DNA of 64,000 bases from JAWWPY01 sp964412845 (GCA_964412845.1 CAYPQM010000009.1:1-64000); one strand, 5' to 3'. Positions 27,476 to 36,500 are shown, counted from the stretch's first letter. Numbers and translations: made by a program. The notes: generated by a model not told the origin, from the sequence alone.

Positions 27476-28611
27476 TGGCCAACGATTATTACGGCATTCT
27501 CGGCGTCCGCCGCGATGCACAGCCCGATGAGATCAAGAAGGCGTACCGGCGGCTCGCCCGCGAACTGCACCCGGACGTGAACCCCGATCCGGTGACGCAG
27601 GAGCGCTTCAAGGAAATCAACCAGGCCTACGAGGTGCTGTCGGACCCGGAGAAGCGGCAGATGTACGACCTGGGCGCGGACCCGTTCGCGCCAGGTGGCG
27701 GGGCACCAGGCGGCGCCGGGTTCGGCGCCGGGTTCCCGTTCACCGACATCATGGACGCGTTCTTCGGCGCGGGGGCCACCTCACGGGGCCCGCGCAGCCG
27801 GGCGCGCCGCGGGCGCAACGCCACCATCCGGGTGGAACTCGATCTCGCCGAGTGCGCGTTCGGCGCCACCAGGGAACTGGTCGTGGACACCGCGGTGGTC
27901 TGCCCGACCTGCTCAGGCGAGGGCACCGCGCCGGGCACCCACCCGGAGACCTGTGACGTGTGTGGCGGGCGTGGTGAGGTGAGCCAGGTCACGCGGTCGT
28001 TCCTGGGCCAGGTGATGGCGTCCCGGCCCTGCCCGGCCTGCGGCGGGTTCGGCACGGTCATCCGCCGGCCATGCCCGGAGTGCGACGGGGACGGCCGGGT
28101 CCGTACCCGGCGCACGATCAAGGTGCGCATCCCGGCCGGCGTGGAAGACGGCACGCACATCCAGCTGGCCGGAGAGGGCGAGGTCGGCCCGGGCGGCGGG
28201 CCACCGGGGGACCTGTTCCTGGAAATCCTGCAGCGGCCGCACTCGATCTTCGAGCGGCAGGGTGACGACCTGCACTGCACCGTGACGATCCCGATGGTCG
28301 CGGCCGCGCTGGGCGCCACCCTGTCCGTAGAGACCCTGGACGGCCCGCGAGACCTAGACCTTCGCCCCGGCACGCAATCCGGTCAGGTAATCCCGATGTA
28401 CTCGCTGGGTGTGCAGCACCTGAACGACTCCGGCCGCGGTGACCTGATCATTCACGTCACCGTGGAGACACCGTCGAAGCTGGATGAGGCGCAGGAGTCG
28501 CTGCTGAAGCAGCTGGCGGCGCTGCGCGGGGAGGAAACCCCGCCCGGCCGGTTCGCGCCTGGCCAGCAAGGCTTCTTCTCCCGGCTGCGTGACGCGTTCA
28601 ACGGCCGCTGA
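27475..28611 (+). CDS. Chaperone DnaJ (HrcA-linked copy)
   Basis: Type I J-protein co-chaperone of DnaK, 378 residues. The J domain (residues 1-70) has the essential HPD in ELHPDVNPD. A G/F-rich segment (APGGGAPGGAGFGAGF) follows. The zinc region has four motifs: CPTCSGEG, CDVCGGRG, CPACGGFG and CPECDGDG. C-terminal substrate-binding domains end in FFSRLRDAF. Actinobacteria often have two dnaJ genes; the one coupled to hrcA is usually called dnaJ2. Confidence 0.95.
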   Translation: MANDYYGILGVRRDAQPDEIKKAYRRLARELHPDVNPDPVTQERFKEINQAYEVLSDPEKRQMYDLGADPFAPGGGAPGGAGFGAGFPFTDIMDAFFGAGATSRGPRSRARRGRNATIRVELDLAECAFGATRELVVDTAVVCPTCSGEGTAPGTHPETCDVCGGRGEVSQVTRSFLGQVMASRPCPACGGFGTVIRRPCPECDGDGRVRTRRTIKVRIPAGVEDGTHIQLAGEGEVGPGGGPPGDLFLEILQRPHSIFERQGDDLHCTVTIPMVAAALGATLSVETLDGPRDLDLRPGTQSGQVIPMYSLGVQHLNDSGRGDLIIHVTVETPSKLDEAQESLLKQLAALRGEETPPGRFAPGQQGFFSRLRDAFNGR

Positions 28612-28620
28612 CCGGGCCGG

Positions 28621-29412
28621 GTGGCCAGGCGGGTCGCGATGACCTCGCCGGGCTCCACGCCGCCGGTCTTCCTGGCCGCCGCCGCCGACCTGGACAGCGA
28701 CGTGATCGTGCTGTCCGGGCCGGAGGGCCGTCATGCCAGCACGGTCCGCAGGCTGGCCGTGGGAGAACAGGTCACTGTGGCCGACGGCGCGGGCCTGCTC
28801 GCCGAGTGCGTGGTCACCGGGGCGCAGCGCGGGCAGCTGGAACTTGCGGTCACGGCCCGGCGGACGGTGCCCCGCCCGGAGCCGGCCATCGTCGTGGTCC
28901 AGGCCATCCCCAAGGGGGATCGCGGGCCGCTGGCCGTGGAACTCATGACCGAGGTCGGCGTGGACGCGGTGACCGCCTGGGCGGCGGAGCGCTGCATCGC
29001 GGTGTGGCCGGGCGACCGCGGTGAGCGGGCCCTTGACCGGTGGCGGGCCACCGCGCGCGCGGCGGCCAAGCAGTCCCGCCGCGCCTGGCTGCCCGACGTG
29101 ACCGGGCCGGTGACCACGGGCGAGGTCAGCCGGATGGCCGGTGCGGCCGCGCTGGCCATCCTGCTGGACTCCGCCGCCGGCGATCCGCTCGGCGGCCTGG
29201 ACCTGCCGTCGTCTGGGGACATCGTCGTGCTGGTCGGGCCCGAGGGCGGGGTGAGCCCGGCCGAAGCGGAGACGCTGATGTCAGCAGGCGCGGTGCGAGC
29301 GCACCTGGGTCCCACGGTGCTGCGGACGTCCACCGCCGGGGCGGTGGCCACGGCGGTCCTGCTGAGCCGGTCCGCCCGCTGGGCCGTGCCCGGCGGGTCA
29401 GCGGCTGAGTGA
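28621..29412 (+). CDS. 16S rRNA m3U1498 methyltransferase RsmE
   Basis: SPOUT methyltransferase for U1498 of 16S rRNA. 263 residues from GTG 28621 (ATG 28639 is an alternative). The N-terminal PUA-like part has LSGPEGRHASTVRRLAVGE; the C-terminal trefoil knot has VVVQAIPKGDRGPLAVELMT, VLVGPEGGVSPAEAETL and LGPTVLRTSTAGAVA, all diagnostic. It begins ten bases after dnaJ and is its standard neighbour. Confidence 0.93.
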   Translation: MARRVAMTSPGSTPPVFLAAAADLDSDVIVLSGPEGRHASTVRRLAVGEQVTVADGAGLLAECVVTGAQRGQLELAVTARRTVPRPEPAIVVVQAIPKGDRGPLAVELMTEVGVDAVTAWAAERCIAVWPGDRGERALDRWRATARAAAKQSRRAWLPDVTGPVTTGEVSRMAGAAALAILLDSAAGDPLGGLDLPSSGDIVVLVGPEGGVSPAEAETLMSAGAVRAHLGPTVLRTSTAGAVATAVLLSRSARWAVPGGSAAE

Positions 29413-29427
29413 CGGCCCGGAAGTGAC

Positions 29428-29486
29428 GCCCGGGGAGTTGAAGTGAAGCCCCCGGCGGAGTTGAAGTGAAGCCCCGGCGGAGTTGC
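29428..29486. repeat. About 22-bp imperfect tandem repeat after rsmE
   Basis: GGAGTTGAAGTGAAGCCC-type units occur about three times between the convergent rsmE and the sigma-partner gene. The third copy changes into GGAGTTGCGGG. Confidence 0.75.
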
Positions 29487-29493
29487 GGGCCTG

Positions 29494-30411
29494 CTAGGCC
29501 TTTGGCTTGGCGCTGGGCGACGCGCAGGGTATGGGGACTTGCTGGGCCGACAGCGAGGCGACTTCGGCGGCCGCGCCCGTGCCCGTGCCCGTGCCGCCGG
29601 TGGCGGTGGGCGACGCGGTGGGCGACACCGAGTCGGTGGGCTGCCCGGTCGGCGTCGCGGTCGGTGTCGGCGTGGGCACCGGGCTGCTCGCCACGGCGGT
29701 GGGGGTGGCCTTCGGGGTGGTGGGCGGGCAGCTGGTCACGGCCCCCGTGCCCGGCGACTTCGTCGCGGTCGTCGTCGGGGTGGCCGATTGGTTCCCCGGC
29801 AGGAATCCAGGCGGGCCCGCGCTGGTCGGCAGGGTGCTCGGCTGGTGCGGGGGCACGCCCGGGTGGGTGACCTGGTTCTGGTTGGCGGGGGTCACGAACT
29901 GGGTGGCCTGGCCGAGCGCGAACACGCCCGCTACGACGATGGCCACGGCGCCGGCCACGGCCAGCACCGGCCTGAGCCAGGAGGCGGCGGGTCCCAGCCG
30001 GGTGAAGGCGGGCCGCAGCCACGCCCGCAGCCCGGTCGGCGGGGGCTGGTTACGGTGCGCCGCGCGGGGCCGCTCCCGCGCGGCCTTCGAGTCCGCGGGA
30101 GTGAGCACCGGCCGCACCCAGGCGACGAGCGGGCGGAGCCGGGCCGCCGCGGGCCCGACCCGGGCCGGCAACTGCAGCCGGCCGGACAGGGCCGCCACCC
30201 AGGCCAGCATGGCGGCGGCGCTGGTCTCCAGCCGGAGCAGGATCGGCTGGAACCAGACCAGGAACTCGGTGAGCATGAACGGGCTAGGTCGACGTGCGTC
30301 AACCCGCCTGCGGATCAGCTCAAGGCCGTCAGCCGCAGGCTCAACGGACTCCGCGGCCGTGCGCAGCACACGCCGGAGGACGTCCTCGTAGTCGCGATCG
30401 GGTGATGTCAT
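29494..30411 (-). CDS. Single-pass membrane protein linked to an ECF sigma factor
   Basis: 305 residues from ATG 30411, 40 bases after the sigma factor's stop. The N-terminal 150 residues are predicted cytoplasmic (DYEDVLRRVLRTAAESVEPA, later Pro/Arg-rich). One helix covers about residues 148-168. The outside part is a Pro/Thr/Ser-rich tail, about 130 residues, resembling a wall-spanning stalk and ending QQVPIPCASPSAKPKA. I cannot find the zinc-binding HXXXCXXC anti-sigma signature. Position and topology suggest an anti-sigma or accessory protein, but this is not proved by sequence. Confidence 0.6.
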   Translation of the reverse strand: MTSPDRDYEDVLRRVLRTAAESVEPAADGLELIRRRVDARRPSPFMLTEFLVWFQPILLRLETSAAAMLAWVAALSGRLQLPARVGPAAARLRPLVAWVRPVLTPADSKAARERPRAAHRNQPPPTGLRAWLRPAFTRLGPAASWLRPVLAVAGAVAIVVAGVFALGQATQFVTPANQNQVTHPGVPPHQPSTLPTSAGPPGFLPGNQSATPTTTATKSPGTGAVTSCPPTTPKATPTAVASSPVPTPTPTATPTGQPTDSVSPTASPTATGGTGTGTGAAAEVASLSAQQVPIPCASPSAKPKA

Positions 30412-30451
30412 TACGTACCGCCTGGGCCCCTCGTAGCCCTTCTGGCCCTCC

Positions 30452-31039
30452 TCATGTCTCCTGCTCCAGGACGACCCGCAGTGCCGCCATGGCACGGGCC
30501 GTGTGACTCTTGACCGCTCCTCTGCTGATCCCCATCGCAGAGGCGATCTGGGCTTCTGAGAGATCCCCGTAGTACCGGAGCACGAGGGCCTCACGCTGCC
30601 TCGCGGGAAGCGACCGCAGCGCGGATACCACCGCGGAGCGCTCCAGCAAGGCAATGGCCCCATGTTCGGCACTGGGCATGTCGGGCGCTGGCTTCGGTGC
30701 GTTCCGGTCCACGACCATCCGGTGCCGCAGCACCGACCGCGACCGGTTCACCACCGCCTGGCGGAGGTAGGAAAGCGCCTTCTCGCTGTCCCGCAGCCTG
30801 CGCCATCCTCCGTGCATGGCCACGAACGAGTCCTGCACCACTTCCTCCGCCGTCCCGACGTCGCGTACCAGGAAGGCCGCCAGCCGGACCAGCGAGCGGT
30901 AGTGCTCGCTGTAGATGGCGGTAACTGCCCGGTCCGCGTTCCACTCAGCCGTCACCGGGCCCACTGCGGCATTGGCCACCAGGGTCTCGGTCACGTGAGT
31001 AGGACGCGCTGCCACGCCGTCCGGTTCACCGGGAGGCAT
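30452..31039 (-). CDS. ECF RNA polymerase sigma factor
   Basis: Group 4 sigma-70 factor. ATG 31039 gives 195 residues; GTG 31054 is an alternative. Region 2 is IYSEHYRSLVRLAAFLVRDV followed by AEEVVQDSFVAMHGGWRRL; region 4 is LPARQREALVLRYYGDLSEA followed by QIASAMGISRGAVKSHTARA. This corresponds to the SigE-like family common in actinobacteria. It is cotranscribed with the membrane protein downstream. The 226 bases upstream hold the promoter; I see no clear autoregulatory site. Confidence 0.88.
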   Translation of the reverse strand: MPPGEPDGVAARPTHVTETLVANAAVGPVTAEWNADRAVTAIYSEHYRSLVRLAAFLVRDVGTAEEVVQDSFVAMHGGWRRLRDSEKALSYLRQAVVNRSRSVLRHRMVVDRNAPKPAPDMPSAEHGAIALLERSAVVSALRSLPARQREALVLRYYGDLSEAQIASAMGISRGAVKSHTARAMAALRVVLEQET

Positions 31040-31280
31040 GTCGACTGCGTGCACCCGACCCGCCTACACCGCTGCGCTTCACCGAATCGTTCCCCCCCAT
31101 GCTTCTCCGTGCCTTATCGCGTAATGCCATGACCGTTCCAGGCAACGCACCGCGGAGACGCGCGAAGAACCGAAGTCGGCCAGAGCCGTGCACCGCGGGG
31201 GGCGTGCGCCGTGGGTTCGCAACATTGCAACCATATATGTCGCCGGTCGTTCTGATGGTCCAACAGGCTAAGATCACTTC

Positions 31281-31625
31281 GTGCCAGAGTGCCTATTCTG
31301 CCGGATCGTGTCGGGCGACGTCCCCGCATCGCGCGTGCTGGAGTCGCCCCGGACAGTCGCTTTTCACGACATAAACCCGCAGGCGCCCACGCACGTCCTG
31401 GTGATACCTAAAGTTCACTATCCGGATCTCGCCGCGCTCACCGCTGCGGGGGATGGGCTGCTGGCCGAGGTGGCGGCCCAGGCCCACCAGGTCGCGGTGG
31501 CCGAGGGGGTCGCCGGCACCGGGTACCGCGTGGTTTTCAACACAGGTCCGGAGGCCGGGCAGACCGTCGCGCACGCGCACGCGCATGTACTGGGCGGCCG
31601 CGGCCTGGGCTGGCCGCCCGGATGA
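31281..31625 (+). CDS. HIT (histidine triad) family nucleotide-binding protein
   Basis: HINT-type purine nucleoside phosphoramidase. GTG 31281 starts PECLFCRIVSGDVPASRVL; the triad is HAHAHVLGG near the C-terminus. The CxxC near the N-terminus (CLFC) is the usual zinc ligand pair of the longer HINT proteins. At 114 residues it is the normal size. It leads the cluster HIT-phoH-ybeY-CNNM-era, a conserved order in this phylum. Confidence 0.92.
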   Translation: MPECLFCRIVSGDVPASRVLESPRTVAFHDINPQAPTHVLVIPKVHYPDLAALTAAGDGLLAEVAAQAHQVAVAEGVAGTGYRVVFNTGPEAGQTVAHAHAHVLGGRGLGWPPG

Positions 31626-31691
31626 TGCCGCGCGGATAGCATGGCGAGCGTACGGCGCGGGCATGCGCCTGGCCCAGGCAGAGAGAATGAA

Positions 31692-32789
31692 TTGACAGAC
31701 ACTTCCGGCGAGCCCGGCGACCGCAAGCCGTCTGGCGGCGGCACCCAGGTCAAGATCGTAATTCCGGATGACCACTCGATGGTTAGCCTGCTGGGCTCGC
31801 GGGATGAGCTTCTGCATGTGATCGAGGAGGCGTTCGACGCCGATATTCACGTGCGCGGCAACGAGGTCACGATCACCGGCGCGGCGGAGGAAAGCGCCCG
31901 GGTGGCGGCCCTGTTCGAGGAACTCACCAAACTGCTCGCGGGTGGCACCGAACTGACCGCCGACGCGGTGGAGCGGGTCGTGGCCATGCTCCGCAAGAAA
32001 TCGGGGATCCGCCCGGCCGATGTGCTTTCGCTGGGCATCCTGTCGGCGCGCGGCCGGACCATCCGGCCCAAGACGCTCGGCCAGAAGCGCTACGTCGATG
32101 CCATCGACGAGCACACCATCGTCTTCTGCATCGGGCCGGCCGGAACGGGCAAGACCTACCTCGCCATGGCCAAGGCGGTCAAGGCGCTGCAGGCCAAGGA
32201 AGTGAACCGGATCATCCTCACCCGCCCCGCGGTGGAGGCGGGCGAGCGGCTGGGATTCCTGCCCGGCACGCTGTACGAGAAGATCGACCCGTACCTGCGC
32301 CCGCTGCACGACGCGCTGCACGACATGCTCGACCCGGACTCCATCCCGCGGCTCATGGCGGCGGCCACCATCGAGGTCGCGCCGCTGGCGTACATGCGCG
32401 GGCGGACGCTCAACGACTCGTTCATCATCCTGGACGAGGCTCAGAACACCTCGGCGGAGCAGATGAAGATGTTCCTCACCCGGCTCGGGTTCGGCTCCCG
32501 GATGGTGGTCACCGGCGACATCACCCAGGTGGACCTGCCGTCGGGCCAGCCCAGCGGGCTGCGCCTGGTCCAGGACATCCTCGAAGGCCTGGATGACGTC
32601 CACTTCGCCCGGCTGACCAGCAACGACGTGGTGCGGCACCGGCTGGTCGGAGACATCGTGAACGCCTACGAGCGATACGACGCGCGGATCAGGGGCGCGG
32701 CGTCCCCGGCGGAGCGGCTGCCGGCCGCGGGACGTGGCGGGGCCATCCAGCGCCGCGCTGAGCGCGGGCCGGGCCGTGGCCCGCGGTGA
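31692..32789 (+). CDS. PhoH family ATPase (YbeZ-like)
   Basis: RNA-associated ATPase that works with YbeY. Walker A is GPAGTGKT, Walker B is FIILDEAQN, and TRPAVEAGERLGFLPG plus MVVTGDITQVDLP are strongly conserved. An N-terminal KH-like segment is present (VKIVIPDDHSMVSLLGSRDE). TTG 31692 with GAGAGA upstream gives 365 residues; ATG 31641 is an in-frame alternative. The C-terminal 40 residues are Arg/Gly-rich. The stop overlaps the ybeY start (GTGA). Confidence 0.92.
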   Translation: MTDTSGEPGDRKPSGGGTQVKIVIPDDHSMVSLLGSRDELLHVIEEAFDADIHVRGNEVTITGAAEESARVAALFEELTKLLAGGTELTADAVERVVAMLRKKSGIRPADVLSLGILSARGRTIRPKTLGQKRYVDAIDEHTIVFCIGPAGTGKTYLAMAKAVKALQAKEVNRIILTRPAVEAGERLGFLPGTLYEKIDPYLRPLHDALHDMLDPDSIPRLMAAATIEVAPLAYMRGRTLNDSFIILDEAQNTSAEQMKMFLTRLGFGSRMVVTGDITQVDLPSGQPSGLRLVQDILEGLDDVHFARLTSNDVVRHRLVGDIVNAYERYDARIRGAASPAERLPAAGRGGAIQRRAERGPGRGPR

Positions 32790-33310
32790 GCATCGAGATC
32801 GCCAACGAGTCAGGGGTCAGCGTCGACGAGACTGACCTCGCGGCGATGGCCAGGCACGTCCTGGACGGGATGCGCATCCACCCGCTCGCCGAGCTGTCCG
32901 TGCTGCTGGTTGACACCGTGACCATGGCTGACCTGCACCAGCGCTGGATGGGTGAGCCCGGGCCCACCGATGTCCTGGCCTTCCCGATGGACGAGCTGAG
33001 GCCGCCCGCGCCCGGCACCAGCCGCGGAGACCCGGGCACGGCCGGTGATCCAGGTTCGGTACCTGGCCTGCTCGGCGACGTGGTGCTGTGCCCCGAGGTG
33101 GCGGGCGAGCAAGCGGACCGCGCCGCGCACCCGCTGCTGGACGAGCTTGAACTGCTGTGCACCCACGGCATCTTGCACCTGCTCGGATATGATCACGCCG
33201 ACCCTGATGAACGTGCCACCATGTTCAGCCTGCAAGACGAGCTGCTCGGCTCGTGGCGCGCGGAGCGCGGGTCAGGCAGCGGCGGGGAGGGTCAGGAAGG
33301 GCCCGGGTGA
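32786..33310 (+). CDS. Endoribonuclease YbeY
   Basis: Metal-dependent endoribonuclease for 16S rRNA 3' maturation and ribosome quality control. GTG 32786 gives 174 residues. The zinc site is HGILHLLGYDH, and PTDVLAFPMDE is the other family signature. An insertion rich in Pro/Gly (residues about 73-90, PPAPGTSRGDPGTAG) is longer than in most homologues and the C-terminus is Gly/Ser-rich. It overlaps phoH by four bases, indicating coupled translation. Confidence 0.94.
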   Translation: MSIEIANESGVSVDETDLAAMARHVLDGMRIHPLAELSVLLVDTVTMADLHQRWMGEPGPTDVLAFPMDELRPPAPGTSRGDPGTAGDPGSVPGLLGDVVLCPEVAGEQADRAAHPLLDELELLCTHGILHLLGYDHADPDERATMFSLQDELLGSWRAERGSGSGGEGQEGPG

Positions 33311-33317
33311 TGCCAGC

Positions 33318-34616
33318 ATGGCGTGGCTCGTTGTCGCGGCGATCATTCTGACCCTGCTCGCGGGGTTCTGCGCCAGCGCTGAGGTCGCGCTGGTGCGCGC
33401 CTCCCGGGCCGGCTCGCATTCGCCCGCGCGCAGCGCGATCCCTGATGCCTATGCGCAGCTCCAGGCGATCCTCGCCGAGCCGTCCCGGTACCTGAGCGTG
33501 CTGCTGCTGGCCCGGGTCTCCTGCGAGACCGGGGCCACGGTGCTGATGGCAGCGGCGCTGCTGCACTGGCTCGGCTCGGGCTGGCGCAGCTTCCTGCTCA
33601 TCGCGGTGATCATGATCGCGATCCTCTACCTGGTGGCCGGGATCGGGCCACGGACGCTCGGCCGCCAGCACGAGCAGCGGGTGGCGCTGGCCGCCGCCGG
33701 GATCCTGCACCCGCTGGTCCGGGTGCTGGGGCCGCTGCCCAGGCTGCTGCTGGCCACGGGCAGCGTGCTGACCCCGGGCCGGTGGGCCCGCGAGGGCGCG
33801 TTCGGCTCCGAGGAGGACCTGCGCGGCCTCGTCGACCTCCTGGAGCAGCGCCGGGTCATTGAGCCCGGTGAGCGCGAGATGATCCATTCGGTGTTCGAGC
33901 TCGGCGACACCATCGTCCGGGAGGTCATGGTCCCCCGGACGGACATCATCTTCGTGGAGCGGGACAAGACCCTGCGCCAGGCCCTGTCGCTCGCCCTGCG
34001 CAGCGGTTTTTCCCGGATACCGGTGGTAGGCGAGAACGAGGATGACGTGATTGGCGTCGCCTACCTCAAGGATCTGGTGAACCGGAGCCAGGAGAACCCG
34101 GACACCGAGGCGGTCGAGAAGGTCGATTCGGTCATGCGGCCGGCCACCTTCGTGCCCGAGAGCAAGCCCATCGACGAGCTTCTCAGGGAAATGCAGCAGC
34201 GCCGGATCCACCTGGCCATCGTCATCGACGAGTACGGCGGGACCGCTGGGCTGGTGACCATCGAGGACATCCTGGAGGAGATCGTCGGGGAGATCACCGA
34301 CGAGTACGACCAGGAACAGCCGGCGGTGGAATGGCTGGCGCCGGGGCGGGCCCGGGTGACCTCCCGGCTCCCGGTGACCGACCTGGCGGAGCTGTTCGGC
34401 GTGCGGATCGACGCGGAGGATGTGGAGACAGTCGGCGGCCTGCTGGCGCACGCGCTCGGCCGGGTGCCCATCGCCGGGTCGGTGGCCACCGTGGCCGGCT
34501 TGCGGCTCACCGCGGAGAGCCTGGCCGGGCGGCGCAACCGGATCGGCACCGTCACCGTGGAACGGCTGGTGCCCGCCGTGCCCGGGTCCGCCCGGCAGCG
34601 GCCGGACGGAGCCTGA
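33318..34616 (+). CDS. CNNM/HlyC-CorC family transporter-like protein with CBS domains
   Basis: 432 residues from ATG 33318. The first 150 residues are the CNNM membrane domain (VVAAIILTLLAGFCASAEVA, LLIAVIMIAILYLVAGIGPR). A CBS pair follows (EVMVPRTDIIFVERDKTLRQ and PESKPIDELLREMQQRRIHL), then the CorC/HlyC C-terminal domain beginning near APGRARVTSRLP. The segment IVIDEYGGTAGLVTIEDILE is hallmark. Members transport or sense divalent cations such as Mg2+ or Co2+; old annotations call them hemolysins. It lies eight bases after ybeY. Confidence 0.9.
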   Translation: MAWLVVAAIILTLLAGFCASAEVALVRASRAGSHSPARSAIPDAYAQLQAILAEPSRYLSVLLLARVSCETGATVLMAAALLHWLGSGWRSFLLIAVIMIAILYLVAGIGPRTLGRQHEQRVALAAAGILHPLVRVLGPLPRLLLATGSVLTPGRWAREGAFGSEEDLRGLVDLLEQRRVIEPGEREMIHSVFELGDTIVREVMVPRTDIIFVERDKTLRQALSLALRSGFSRIPVVGENEDDVIGVAYLKDLVNRSQENPDTEAVEKVDSVMRPATFVPESKPIDELLREMQQRRIHLAIVIDEYGGTAGLVTIEDILEEIVGEITDEYDQEQPAVEWLAPGRARVTSRLPVTDLAELFGVRIDAEDVETVGGLLAHALGRVPIAGSVATVAGLRLTAESLAGRRNRIGTVTVERLVPAVPGSARQRPDGA

Positions 34617-34635
34617 CCGCACTACACTCGGGCTG

Positions 34636-34980
34636 GTGAGCGAGCCGGAGCCGGGCCAGGAAGACCTCAAGATCATCACGCTGGCCCGATCGGCACGGGC
34701 CCGGGTGGCGGCCGCCGAGGGCGCCGCCGTGCGAGACGAGACAGGCCGTACCTATGCCGCAGCGGCTGTCGCGCTGCCATCGCTCAGGCTGTCCGCGCTG
34801 CGCCTCGCGGTCGCCATGGCGGTGTCCAGCGGGGCGGCCAGCCTGGAGGCCGCGGCGCTGGTCAGCGACACGGACGTGGTGGACCGGGCGGATCTGGCCG
34901 TGCTGCGTGACCTGGGCCCGTCGGCCACGTTGTTCGTCGCCGGGACCGACGGCGTGCTGCGGAGCACCCTGGCGCCCTGA
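34636..34980 (+). CDS. Cytidine deaminase-like protein lacking the zinc motifs
   Basis: 114 residues from GTG 34636. Actinobacteria carry this gene between the CNNM gene and era and it is often named cytidine deaminase. The similarity is visible in DLKIITLARSARARVAAAEG, AAVRDETGRTYAAAAVALPS and LRLSALRLAVAMAVSSGAAS. However, neither the HAE nor the PCxxC zinc-binding motif of true cytidine deaminases is present, and there is no cysteine at all. Catalysis by the normal mechanism is therefore unlikely. A binding or regulatory role next to era is plausible but unproved. Confidence 0.8.
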   Translation: MSEPEPGQEDLKIITLARSARARVAAAEGAAVRDETGRTYAAAAVALPSLRLSALRLAVAMAVSSGAASLEAAALVSDTDVVDRADLAVLRDLGPSATLFVAGTDGVLRSTLAP

Positions 34981-34985
34981 TCGGG

Positions 34986-35495
34986 TCAGCCGTCGGCCCA
35001 GTTCCACGGCAGCAGCACCGGCCGCGCGGGCGTTCCGGTCGCCAGCAACTGGCGGACCAGCCCGCCGAGTCCGACCGGGAAAACCAGGTCGGTGGCCGCG
35101 TCCAGCTCGGCCAGCGTCCACCACCGGAAACCGGTCAGCAGCGACCGCTCCAGGGGCTCCTGGCGGCTGGTGTCCACCGTGGGGGCGGCGCTGACCCGGA
35201 CGAAGAAGAACGAGTCGGTGGCCAGGAACACCTGCTCGCCCGCCGTCCACTGGCCCGAGCAGGTGGCCACGACCGGCCCGAGCTGGTGGGCGGCGAGCAG
35301 GTGGCCGGTCTCCTCGGCGAGTTCCCTGGCCGCGGCCGCGGCCAGCGTCTCGCCGAGGCGGACCCCGCCGCCGGGGGTGAGCCAGCAGGTTTCCGGGCCA
35401 GCGGCCTCGATCAGCGCGCTGAACAGGAGCACCCGCTGCGCATCGTCCATCAGGATGATCCGTGCGGTCGGCCGGGGAACCGGGGGCGGCGGCAC
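34986..35495 (-). CDS. NUDIX hydrolase
   Basis: 169 residues. The Nudix box is GGGVRLGETLAAAAARELAEETG, here read as G-x5-E-x7-R-E-x2-EE-x-G with all catalytic glutamates. The N-terminus PTARIILMDDAQRVLLFSAL and the late RWWTLAELDAATDLVFPVGL are common to this class. The substrate (a nucleoside diphosphate derivative) cannot be told from the sequence. It is oriented against the surrounding era operon and is convergent with the CDA-like gene, six bases apart. Confidence 0.88.
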   Translation of the reverse strand: MPPPPVPRPTARIILMDDAQRVLLFSALIEAAGPETCWLTPGGGVRLGETLAAAAARELAEETGHLLAAHQLGPVVATCSGQWTAGEQVFLATDSFFFVRVSAAPTVDTSRQEPLERSLLTGFRWWTLAELDAATDLVFPVGLGGLVRQLLATGTPARPVLLPWNWADG

Positions 35496-35552
35496 GGGGC
35501 TGAATGTACCGGCGTGGACGGGGCCGCCCCCAGCGTGGGGGAGAATCGCAGC

Positions 35553-36500
35553 GTGGGATCGCCGCAGATACGTCCGCTATCCGGCGGGCCGCCGACGGCG
35601 GACCCGGAATTCAGGTCCGGGTTCGCCTGCTTTGTCGGCCGGCCGAATGTCGGTAAGTCGACATTGATGAACGGGCTGGTCGGCACCAAGGTGGCGATCA
35701 CCAGCAGCCGCCCGCAGACCACCCGGCGGGCCATCCGCGGCATCGTGCACCGCCCGGATGCTCAGCTCATCATCGTGGACACGCCGGGCATGCACCGGCC
35801 GCGCACCCTGCTCGGCGAGCGGCTGGACAGCCTGGTGCGCGCCACGCTGACCGAGGTCGATGTGATCGGCTTCTGCGTGCCCGCGGCGGACCGCATCGGG
35901 CCCGGGGACAAGTACCTGGCCCGCGAGCTGACCGGCCAGGCCAAGACCCCCGTGGTCGCCATCGTGACCAAGACCGACCAGGCGTCCCAGGCACTGGTCG
36001 CGGCTCAGCTGACGGCCATCACGGAACTCGGCGACTGGGCGGACATCGTCCCGGTGTCCGCGGTGTCCGGCTACCAGCTCGACGTGCTCACCGACGTCCT
36101 GGTGAGCCACCTGCCCCGCGGCCGGCCCCTGTACCCCGACGGGGAGCTCACCGACGAGCCGGAGCAGCAGCTTGTTGCCGAGCTGATCCGGGAGGCGATC
36201 CTGGAAGGGGTCCGCGATGAGCTGCCGCACTCCATCGCCGTCGTGGTGGAGGAGATGGGACCGCGGGCGGGGCGCGACGATCTCATTGACGTCCATGCGT
36301 TCATGTACGTCGAGCGGCCCAGCCAGAAGTCCATCGTCATCGGGGCCAAGGGGGCACGCCTGAAGGAGGTCGGCACCCGGGCGCGCCAGCAGATCGAGGC
36401 GCTGCTCGGCACAAAGGTCTATCTCGACCTGCGGATCAAGGTGGCCAAGGACTGGCAGCGTGATCCGAAGCAGCTGCGCCGCCTCGGCTTCTACGACTGA
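35553..36500 (+). CDS. GTPase Era
   Basis: Ribosome-biogenesis GTPase that binds the 3' end of 16S rRNA. GTG 35553 follows GGGGGAG by eight bases and gives 315 residues; GTG 35514 is less likely. G1 is GRPNVGKSTLMN, G3 DTPGMH, G4 is TKTD in place of the usual NKxD, and the KH domain has IDVHAFMYVERPSQKSIVIG and KVYLDLRIKVAKDWQRDPKQ. The Asn-to-Thr change in G4 is shared with several actinobacterial Era proteins. Its stop overlaps the stop region of the convergent GNAT gene by ten bases. Confidence 0.94.
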   Translation: MGSPQIRPLSGGPPTADPEFRSGFACFVGRPNVGKSTLMNGLVGTKVAITSSRPQTTRRAIRGIVHRPDAQLIIVDTPGMHRPRTLLGERLDSLVRATLTEVDVIGFCVPAADRIGPGDKYLARELTGQAKTPVVAIVTKTDQASQALVAAQLTAITELGDWADIVPVSAVSGYQLDVLTDVLVSHLPRGRPLYPDGELTDEPEQQLVAELIREAILEGVRDELPHSIAVVVEEMGPRAGRDDLIDVHAFMYVERPSQKSIVIGAKGARLKEVGTRARQQIEALLGTKVYLDLRIKVAKDWQRDPKQLRRLGFYD

